A DNA stretch of 64,000 bases, taken from CAWGXZ01 sp963826695 (GTDB taxonomy: Bacteria; Pseudomonadota; Gammaproteobacteria; Burkholderiales; Burkholderiaceae_C). The stretch is from the NCBI GenBank assembly GCA_963826695.1, contig CAWGXZ010000009.1, forward strand, positions 1 to 64,000, given 5' to 3'. The position numbers and the translations under genes were made by a program. This document shows, one piece after another, positions 54,858 to 64,000 of this stretch; the first letter of the stretch is position 1; the number at the start of each line of letters is the position of its first letter. The notes beneath the pieces are model-generated. The model saw only the letters and a program-made list of their open reading frames with translations. It had not been told where the DNA came from and did no database searches.

Positions 54858-57800
54858 TCACCCACGCGCCAGCACCGGCGCGAGTGCCCTGCCGGTGTGG
54901 CTGGCCGGGCAACCGACCAGCGCCTCCGGCACGCCCTCGGCAACCACCCTTCCACCCCCGACCCCACCCTCCGGCCCCAGATCGACCACCCAATCCGCTT
55001 CCGCGATCACGTCCAGGTCGTGCTCGATCACGACCACGCTGTGGCCGCCGTCGACCAGCCGGTGCAGCACGCGGATCAGCCGCTCGACGTCGGCCATGTG
55101 CAGCCCGACCGTCGGCTCGTCGAGCACGTACAGCGTGTGCGGCGGCTTCTGGCCGCGGCGGGTGACGTCGTCGCGCACCTTGGTCAGCTCGGTCACCAGC
55201 TTGATGCGCTGCGCCTCGCCGCCCGACAGCGTCGGCGACGGCTGGCCGAGTGTCAGGTAGCCGAGGCCGACGTCGCGCAGCAGCTTCAAGGGGTGCGCGA
55301 TCGCCTTGCATCGCGGCGAAGAAGTCGACCGCCTCGTCGACTTCCATCCGCAGCACGTCGCCGATGCTCTTGCCGCGCCAGCTGACCGCGAGCGTCTCCG
55401 GGTTGAAGCGCTGGCCGTGGCAGACGTCGCATCCCACCTTGACGTCGGGCAGAAAGCTCATGCCGATGGTGCGCACGCCCTGCCCTTCGCACGCCGGGCA
55501 GCGGCCTTCGCCGGTGTTGAACGAGAAGCGCGCCGGCGCGTAGCCGCGGGCGCGCGCTTCGAGCGTCTCGGCGAAGAGCTTGCGGATCGCGTCCCAGAAG
55601 CCGATGTAGGTCGCCGGGCAGGATCGCGGCGTCTTGCCGATGGGGGTCTGGTCGACTTCGAGCACGCGGTCGATGCGCTGCCAGCCTTCGATGGCGTCGC
55701 AGCCGTGCCAGTTCGGCTTCGCGCCGCGGCTGTTGATGAAGAGCAGGTTGGCGAGCAGCACGTCGCGGGCGAGCGTCGACTTGCCGCTGCCGCTGACGCC
55801 GGTGACCGCGACCAGGCGGTGCAGCGGGAGCGAGACGTCGAGCTCCTGGAGGTTGTGGAGCGAGGCGGATCGGACGGTGAGCCAGGGCACCTGCGCTGCT
55901 TCGCCTGAAGCAGCGGCTTCGACCGGCGCGGCCCCAACGGGAGCGGGACGAAAAACCTCCCGCCGCGCATTCAGCGGATGCCTGAGCGGATTGGCCAGCA
56001 TCCGCCCGGTTACCGACTCCGGCTGCAGCGCCAGGTCGGCCGCGCTGCCTTCGGCCACCAGCCGCCCGCCGCGCTTGCCGGCGCCGGGCCCGATGTCGAT
56101 CAGGTGGTCGGCCGCGCGGATCGTCTCCTCGTCGTGCTCGACGACCACCAGCGTGTTGCCGTTGTCGCTGAGCGTCTTCAGCGCATCGAGCAGCACCCGG
56201 TTGTCGCGCGGATGCAGGCCGATCGTCGGCTCGTCGAGCACGTAGCACACGCCCTGCAGGTTGCTGCCGAGCTGCGCGGCCAGCCGGATGCGCTGCGCCT
56301 CGCCGCCGCTGAGCGTCGGCGCCGCGCGGTCGAGCGTCAGGTAGCCGAGCCCCACCTCTTCCAGAAAAGCCAGCCGGCTGCGGATCTCGCTGACGACATC
56401 GCGGGCGATCTCGGCGTCGCGGCCGGCGAGCTGCAACCCCTGGGCCCATTGGCGCGCTTCGCCGACCGACCACTGCGCGACCCAGGCGATCGAGTGGCCG
56501 TCGAAGGTGACGCGGCGCGACGCCGCGTTCAGCCGCGTGCCGGCGCAGCTCTCGCAAGGCTCGTCCTCGACGCCCTCGGCCTCGACCTCGTCGGAATGGA
56601 AGCTCTGCTCGCGGCCCTTGTCTTCCGGGTCGCGGACCGAGTCGTCGTAGACGGTGCGCTGGTCCCTGGTCAGCGCCAGGCCGGTGCCGACGCAGCTGGT
56701 GCACCAGCCGTGCTTGCTGTTGTAGCTGAACATCCGCGGGTCGAGCTCGGGGTAGCTGGTGCCGCAGACCGGGCAGGCGCGCTGGGTCGAGAACACGGTG
56801 ACACTGCCGATCGATGCGGTCGAGCGGGCCTCGGCCATCGCCGCGTGCAGCCCGTCGAGCGGCGCCAGCAGGTGCAGCACGCCCTTGCCGACGTCGAGCG
56901 CCTTGGCCAGTGCCTCGCGCAGTTCGGCTTCGGTGTCGGCGCTGATGCGCAGGTCGGCGACCGGCAGCTCGAGCGTGTGTTCCCTGAAGCGGTCGAGCCG
57001 CGGCCACGGGTCGACCGGCAGGAATTCGCCGTCGACCCGCAGGTGCGTGTGGCCGCGCGCCTTGGCCCATTTGGCCAGGTCGGTGTAGACGCCCTTGCGG
57101 TTGACGACCAGCGGTGCCAGCAGGCCGACATGCTGGCCGCGGTGGTCGCGCAGCAGTTGCGCGGCGATGCTCTCGACCGACTGCGGCCGCACCGCGGCGC
57201 CGTCGTGCACGCAGTGCTGGATGCCGAGCTTGACGTACAGCAGCCGCAGGAAGTGCCAGACCTCGGTGGTCGTCGCCACGGTGCTCTTGCGGCCGCCGCG
57301 CGACAGCCGCTGCTCGATCGCGACCGTCGGCGGGATGCCGTAGACCGCGTCGACCTCGGGCCGGCCCGCCGGCTGGACGATGCTGCGCGCATAGGCGTTG
57401 AGCGATTCGAGGTAGCGCCGCTGGCCTTCGTTGAACAGGATGTCGAAGGCGAGCGTGCTCTTGCCCGAGCCGGAGACGCCGGTGACGACACTGAACTTGC
57501 CGCGGGGAATCGACACGGTCAGCGACTTCAGGTTGTGCTCGCGCGCGTTGACGATGCGGATCGATTCGCCGCCTTCCTGCGCCGCGACGCGCTCGCGGCG
57601 CGCGGCCCGGGCGTCCATCAGCAGCCGCTGCAGCGACCGGCCCTCTTCGACGCGGTGGCCGTCGAGACCCATCGCCAGCTCGTAGTCGCGCAGAGCCTTG
57701 CCGGTGTGCGACGCGCCATGCTGCTTGACGTCGTCGGGCGTTCCGGCAGCGACCAGCAGCCCGCCGGCCTCGCCGCCTTCGGGGCCGAGGTCGATCAGCC

Positions 57801-60642
57801 AGTCGGCGGCGCGAACCACGTCGAGGTTGTGCTCGATGACGATCAGCGAATGGCCGGCGCCGAGCAGCTTGCGAAAAGCCCGCATCAGCTTGGCGATGTC
57901 GTCGAAGTGCAGGCCGGTGGTCGGCTCGTCGAAAAGGAACAGGCGGCCCTTCTTCGCCACCGGCTGGCGCGCAGTGGTTTGCACCGCCTCGGCGAGGAAC
58001 GCCGCCAGCTTGAGCCGCTGCGCCTCACCGCCCGAGAGCGTCGGCACCGGCTGGCCGAGCTTCACGTACTCGAGGCCGACGTCGACGATCGGCTGCAGCA
58101 CGCGAACGACTTCGCGGTCGGCCGAGAACAGCTGCACCGCTTCGCTGACGGTGAGTTCGAGCACGTCGGCAACATTCAGCGCGCGCATGCCCTCGCCCGG
58201 CAGCCGTCGCTCGATCTTCGCTTCGAGCACCTCGGCCCGAAAGCGCCGGCCGTCGCAGTCCGGGCAGCGCAGATAGACGTCGGAGAGGAACTGCATCTCG
58301 ACGTGCTCGAAGCCCGAGCCGCCGCAGGTCGGGCAGCGGCCGTTGCCGGCGTTGAAGCTGAACATCCCGGCGCCGTAGCCGCGCTCGCGGGCCAGCGGCG
58401 AGTCGGCGAACAGCTTGCGGATCTCGTCGAAGGCGCCGACGTAACTCGCCGGATTGGATCGCGCGGTCTTGCCGATCGGCGACTGGTCGACGAACACCGC
58501 GTCACTCAACCAGTCGGCGCCGAGCAGCCGGTCGTGCGCGCCGGGCGCTTCCGACGGCTTGCCGAAGTGGCGCTGCAGCGCGGGAAACAGCACGTCCTGC
58601 ATCAGCGTGCTCTTGCCCGAGCCGGAAACCCCCGTCACGCAGACGAGGTGCTGCAGCGGCAGCTCGATCGTCAGGTTCTTCAGGTTGTGCTCGCGCGCGC
58701 CTTCGACGATCAGCTTCGGCGTCGCGTCGGTCACCAGGCGCCGCATGCCGGTCGAAACCTGCTTGCGTGCGCCGAGGTAGGCGCCGGTCAGCGTGTCGGC
58801 GTCGCGGATCGCTTCGGGCGTGCCGTCGAAGACGATGCGCCCGCCGCGCTCGCCGGGGCCGGGGCCCATGTCGATCAGCCGGTCGGCGGCAAGCATGACC
58901 GCGGGGTCGTGCTCGACGACGACCAGCGTGTTGCCGGCGTCGCGAAGCCGGTGCATCGCCTCGACGATGCGGCCCATGTCGCGCGGATGCAGGCCGATCG
59001 ACGGCTCGTCGAGCACGAACAGCGTGCTGACGAGCGAGGTGCCGAGCGCGGTGGTCAGGTTGATGCGCTGGACCTCGCCGCCTGACAAGGTGCGGCTCTG
59101 GCGGTCGAGCGTCAGGTAGCCGAGGCCGACTTCGCAGAGGTAGCGCAGGCGGGTCTGCACCTCGCCGAGCAGCAGCTTGAGCGCTTCGTCGAGCAGCGCG
59201 TTGGGCAGCGACAGCCGGTCGAAGTAGCGGCGCAGGCGGTCGATCGGCAGCAGCATCAGGTCGTGCAGCGTCAGCCCGGGCAGCGCCTCGAGCCGTTCGC
59301 GCGACCAATCGGTGCCCTTCGGCTGGAAGCGTTGCGCCGGCTCGAGCACCGCGTCGGCATCGTCCTTGGTGCCGAGCCGCCAGAGCAGCGCCTCGGTCTT
59401 CAGCCGCGCGCCGTCGCAGGCGCCGCAGCGCGTGTAGCTGCGGTACTTCGACAAGAGCACGCGGATGTGCATCTTGTAGGCCTTGCTCTCGAGGTACTCG
59501 AAGAAACGCCCGACGCCGTACCACTGGCGGTTCCAGTTCCCCTTCCAGTCGGGCACGCCCTGGATCACCCACTGGCGCTGCGCCTCGCTCAGCTGCGCCC
59601 ACGGCGTGTCGCGCGGGATGCCGGCCTCGCCGGCGTACTTCAGCAGATCCTCGTGGTTCTCGGCCCAGGCGGGCGTGGCGAGGGTCTTGATCGCGCCACC
59701 GCGCAGCGTCTTGCGCGGATCGGGGACCACCAGCCCCCAGTCGACGCCGATCACCCGGCCGAAGCCGCGGCAAATCTCGCAGGCGCCGTAGGCCGAGTTG
59801 AACGAAAACAGCGCCGGTTGCGGGTCGGCATAGCGCAGGTCGCTGTCGGGGCAGTGCAGGCCGGTCGAGTAGCGCCAGCGCGGCGGCTCCGCGGCGCTGG
59901 CCGCCGGCGCATCGGCCCCTGCTTCTGCCGCCGGTGCATCGAGCAGGTGCACGTCGACCCGGCCGCTGCCGCGCTTCAGCGCCGCCTCGATCGCCTCGAC
60001 CGCACGCGCCTTTTCGACGCCCTGGATGCGGAAACGGTCGGCCACCACGTCGAGCACCTTGCGCGGCCCGGTCGGCGTCGCCACCTCGCGCTCGGCCTGG
60101 ACGCGGGTGTAGCCGGCGGCGGAGAGCCACTGCTCGATCTCGGCCGCGCTCGTCGCAGCCGGCAGCTCGACCGGAAAGGTGATGGCGAGCCGTGGATCGC
60201 GTTCGCGGGTGCGTTCGATCAGTTCGCCATAGATCGTCTCGGACGAGTCGTGCCGCACCCGCTGCGCGGTCTGCCGGTCGAACAGGTCGGCGGCGCGCGC
60301 GAACAGCAGCTTCAGATGGTCGTTCAGCTCGGTCATCGTGCCGACCGTGCTGCGCGAACTGCGCACCGGGTTGGTCTGGTCGATGGCAATCGCCGGCGGC
60401 ACGCCGTCGACGCGGTCGACTGCCGGCCGGTCCATCCGGTCGAGGAACTGCCGCGCATAGGCGCTGAAGGTCTCGACATAGCGCCGCTGCCCCTCGGCGT
60501 ACAGCGTGTCGAACACCAGGCTCGACTTGCCCGAACCGCTCGGCCCGGTGACCACCGTCATCTCACCGGTGCGGATGTCGAGGTCGAGATTCTGGAGGTT
60601 GTGCTGACGAGCGCCGCGGATGCGGATGACACCGGAAGTCAT
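54858..60642 (-). CDS. uvrA: Double-length UvrA-type excinuclease, frameshifted near 3' end
   Basis: The protein is about 1925 residues, twice the normal UvrA length, made of two UvrA-like halves with four ABC modules. Walker A motifs lie near residues 35 (GPSGSGKSS), 674, 1054 and 1614 (GVSGSGKST). Signature LSGGE lies near 523, 869 and 1441. Zinc-finger pairs include CPTCGGSG/CPDCDGRRF, CPVCG/CTSCVG and CPACEGQG/CDVCHGQRF. At 55306 one extra base breaks the frame after DFFAAMQ. The correct continuation (AIAHPLKLLRDVGLGYL with LSGGEAQRIKL and DEPTVGLH) is in the next frame and ends at 54858. Without repair of the frame the last nucleotide-binding half-site is lost and reading runs on to 54844. 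The ATG at 60642 was chosen. Confidence 0.88.
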
Positions 60643-60869
60643 GGGATCGGCAGCTCGGAGCGCCGCGGCGGCGAAGGGGCGGGAATTCTATTGAGCTTCG
60701 GCATGAACCTGCAGCGACGGGGCGACACAGCCCCGTTCGGACTTCGCCCCCGGCGTTCGGACCCTTGGCATCGTCTCGCGTCCGCGGTCGACCGACCTCG
60801 GACGCCACCAACCGGGGCAGCCGCTGTGGCGAGCGCCGGCTCTGGCCCCCAGCCTGCCCGAGGAACCCC

Positions 60870-61775
60870 ATGCCGAGTCCCGTCCGCCTCGCCTGCGCCT
60901 TGTCGGCAGCGGCATTCGCCTGCGCCGTCCATGCAGCCGATCCCGGCTTCGACACGGCGACGATCCAGAAGCTCACCGGGCTCGAGGGCCGATTCGACGA
61001 GACCGACGAGAAGGTTTTCAGGGTTAGCCTCCCGCGCTCCGAGCCGAAAGTCGGCGTCGATCGCTGGCCGGTGCCGCCGGCGATGGCGCTGACCTCGTGG
61101 GCGGCATTCACCGCAGTAAAAAGCGGCACGCTGATGGTCGGCGACCTGGTGCTGTTCGAGGACGAGGTCAACCCGGCGATGAGCGCCGCGCTCGACGCCG
61201 GCCTCGAGGTCACCGGCCTGCACGGCCGCTTCTTCTTCGACCGGCCGAGGGTCCACTTCATGCGAATCGGTGCCATCGGCGATGCCAGCCGGCTGGCCGG
61301 CGGCGTCCGGGCGGTGGTCGACCGGGTGGCACAGGTCCGCTCGGCGCGGGCGGTGCCGGCGGACGCCTTCCCGGGCAACATCGCGGCGCCCAGCAGCATC
61401 ACGCCCGCACCGCTGCAGGAGGTCTTCGGCCGGGCGGTGCAGGCCCGGGACGGTATGGCGACGGTCGTCATCGGCCGGACCGCCGAGTTCCGCGGCGAGA
61501 CCCTCGGCGCCGCCATGGGCGTGGCCAGCCGGGCCACCTTCGCCGGCAGCGACGAGCAGGCCGTCGTCGACGGCGAGTTCGCGCTGCGCGACGACGAACT
61601 GCAGACGGTGCTCAAGGCACTGCGCGCCGGCGGCATCCAGGTGGTCGCGATCCACCAGCGCATGACCCACGAGCAGCCGCGCATCCTGTATGTGCACTAC
61701 TGGGGAAAGGGCAAGGCGGTCGACCTCGCATCCGCGGTGCAGAAGGCGCTGAACGCCCAGCGGATGGTGATGTAG
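60870..61775 (+). CDS. DUF1259 (LppY/LpqO-like) exported protein
   Basis: This 301-residue protein has a signal peptide (MPSPVRLACALSAAAFACAVHA) and two similar DUF1259-type halves. Each has a VxLxRxD/E-like core: FRVSLPRSEPKVG with GDLVLFEDEVNPAMSAAL in the first, and ATVVIGRTAEFRGE with DGEFALRDDEL in the second. The H-containing segment HQRMTHEQPRILYVHYWG is typical. Mycobacterial relatives are called LppY/LpqO; no function is established. The ATG at 60870 has a GAGGA site. Confidence 0.82.
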   Translation: MPSPVRLACALSAAAFACAVHAADPGFDTATIQKLTGLEGRFDETDEKVFRVSLPRSEPKVGVDRWPVPPAMALTSWAAFTAVKSGTLMVGDLVLFEDEVNPAMSAALDAGLEVTGLHGRFFFDRPRVHFMRIGAIGDASRLAGGVRAVVDRVAQVRSARAVPADAFPGNIAAPSSITPAPLQEVFGRAVQARDGMATVVIGRTAEFRGETLGAAMGVASRATFAGSDEQAVVDGEFALRDDELQTVLKALRAGGIQVVAIHQRMTHEQPRILYVHYWGKGKAVDLASAVQKALNAQRMVM

Positions 61776-61850
61776 CCGCCGGGCAGCCCTGCAGCGCTCC
61801 TCGGCCGTCGCGCCGCGATCAGCGGCACCGTGCAGACGCGTCGGCGAGGC

Positions 61851-63023
<1,173 letters not shown>

Positions 63024-63114
63024 GGCGCGCTCGGGTGCAGGCGAGGCGGCCACGATATCGCGACAAGCGCTGCCTGGAAGCAGCGCACGCTGCGAAAACG
63101 CGGCGTGATTCGGC

Positions 63115-63411
63115 CTACTTCGCCGCGGCCTTTTTTCGGCGCGTTTCCCAGCCCTTTCGGGCGGCAGCGCTGCGCGCTGAATCACCAGCGCCCGCGGCCT
63201 TGCGACCGCCAGCGCGCGCAGCGGCGTTCGAATCCGGTTTGCCGCGTCCGGAACCCGACTGGTTGCCGCCACCCGAATCCTTGTTGACAGTTCGCCAGGC
63301 GCGCTCCTCGGCCTCCGGCTCGGGTACGCCGCGCTTTTCATAACCTTCGGCGATGTGCTCCGCCTTTCGCTTCTGCTTGTCGGTGTAGGCCGACTTGTCG
63401 CCTCTTGGCAT
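63115..63411 (-). CDS. Small basic protein (plasmid-stabilisation-like family)
   Basis: This 98-residue, strongly charged protein starts MPRGDKSAYTDKQKRKAEHI and continues AEGYEKRGVPEPEAEERAWRTVN, a pattern seen in many small proteobacterial proteins annotated as plasmid stabilisation proteins. The rest is a Gly/Ser/Lys/Arg-rich disordered tail. The ATG at 63411 has an AAGGAG site. Chromosomal location and tail suggest a nucleic-acid-associated stress protein (inference). Confidence 0.75.
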   Translation of the reverse strand: MPRGDKSAYTDKQKRKAEHIAEGYEKRGVPEPEAEERAWRTVNKDSGGGNQSGSGRGKPDSNAAARAGGRKAAGAGDSARSAAARKGWETRRKKAAAK

Positions 63412-63485
63412 GTCAACTCCTTCGCGCCTGCCCAATTGGCGCGCACGCGACAGGGCAAGCCCGGTGCCCCGGCAGCGTCAAGGCG

Positions 63486-64000
63486 CTAGCCCTTCGGCGC
63501 TTCGGCCAGCGCCGCGCGCCAATAGGCGCGCGACGTGGTGGGAACGCCGCAATCGGGTTCCTGCGCGGTTAGCCGCTCCAGCGCGTCGAGCAGCTGGCAC
63601 GCCTCGGCCTCGAGGCCGAGCGCAGCGCAGCTTTTCAGGATTCGGGTGACGCGCAGGTCGTTGTGCGTCGGCCGCGTGAACCAGTTGTGCTTCGCCGCGG
63701 CCCACCTCGAACCGGGTGCAATGCCGCCGCCGGCCTGCCACTGCAAGCCGTAGAAGCCGAGCATCCGGTCGAAGCTCGCCCGCAGCCGCTGGCGCAGCAG
63801 CGGATCGGCGGCAAAGGCGCTGGCTACCTCGGCATCGATCAGCGGCGCCTCGGGCGTCACCCGGCTCGGCTCGCGCAGCGGAAACAGCCACTGGATGAAG
63901 TCGTGGGTGCACTCCAGCCAGGCGTCGTCATGCGCGAGGATCGCGTCGAGCCGGCGGCCGCGGTCGTCGCCGCTTTCGCCGCGGTAGAAGGCGAGCAGGC
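63486..64000 (-). CDS. OGFr-conserved-region protein, N-terminus outside window
   Basis: The open frame runs off the right edge, giving at least 171 residues. It carries the conserved region first named in the vertebrate opioid growth factor receptor: LLAFYRGE, then LECTHDFIQWLFPLREPS and FYGLQWQAG, NWFTRPTHNDLRVTRIL. Bacterial members are common and have no known function; there is no link to opioid signalling in bacteria. The stop is at 63486, before the small basic protein gene on the same strand. Confidence 0.82.
   Translation of the reverse strand, partial: LLAFYRGESGDDRGRRLDAILAHDDAWLECTHDFIQWLFPLREPSRVTPEAPLIDAEVASAFAADPLLRQRLRASFDRMLGFYGLQWQAGGGIAPGSRWAAAKHNWFTRPTHNDLRVTRILKSCAALGLEAEACQLLDALERLTAQEPDCGVPTTSRAYWRAALAEAPKG

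Noticed and set aside
55978..59085. 1035-residue plus-strand frame opposite uvrA
   Set aside because: Mirror of the UvrA codons; no signals of its own and no recognisable domain.

Overview
The window looks like chromosomal DNA from a high-GC betaproteobacterium, most likely Burkholderiales. The main pointers are the engB / cytochrome c4 / resB / ccsA arrangement, a Bug-type tricarboxylate-binding receptor next to tcuA-tcuB, a double-length UvrA, and an HrcA (CIRCE) operator in front of groES-groEL. No tRNA, rRNA, CRISPR array, prophage or insertion sequence was seen. Assignments rest on motif recognition by eye; no database search was run.

Layout. 1-10.7 kb: a two-partner secretion locus on the minus strand (outer-membrane transporter TpsB, then a giant repeat-built exoprotein TpsA that runs off the left edge). 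Both genes carry a single-base frameshift. 11.1-15.3 kb: quinone oxidoreductase, glutathione reductase, 3-hydroxyacyl-CoA dehydrogenase and a racemase-family protein. 15.3-21.8 kb: a DNA-repair and stress block with Ku and LigD (bacterial end joining), a DUF2272 lipoprotein, a small metal-binding protein, a hemerythrin-like protein and a DksA/TraR-type zinc-finger protein. 22-26.6 kb: a glycoside hydrolase-glycosyltransferase fusion, an unknown protein and a membrane hydrolase. 26.7-30.8 kb: tricarballylate/citrate-type metabolism (TcuA, TcuB, Bug receptor) and a flavodoxin-like protein. 30.9-38.3 kb: FAD oxidase, PncB, an exported methyltransferase coupled to an APC permease, an AcuI-type reductase and phosphatidylserine decarboxylase. 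38.3-40.6 kb: groES-groEL with a clear sigma-70 promoter, CIRCE operator and terminator.

40.7-44.2 kb is the most interesting region. A photoactive-yellow-protein-like gene, with the chromophore cysteine and its two partner residues conserved, is followed at 1 bp and 27 bp by two cyclic-di-GMP proteins. One has a degenerate GGDEF and the other is GGDEF-EAL. Both begin with the same unfamiliar PAS-like domain, which suggests a compact blue-light to c-di-GMP module. A roughly 530-bp imperfect inverted repeat follows. 44.8-49.9 kb holds engB and the cytochrome c biogenesis genes. 50-53 kb holds a small conserved protein, an LrgA/LrgB pair, dCMP deaminase and ThyA. 53-54.7 kb holds a scrap of uvrA-like sequence, a broken VapC with an intact antitoxin, and a second intact VapBC pair. 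54.8-60.6 kb is the double-length uvrA, frameshifted near its 3' end. 60.9-64 kb holds a DUF1259 protein, an acyl-CoA dehydrogenase, a small basic protein and a partial OGFr-domain protein.

Four genes (tpsA, tpsB, uvrA, vapC) carry one-base indels. This could be real decay or residual sequencing error, and read-level checking would decide.
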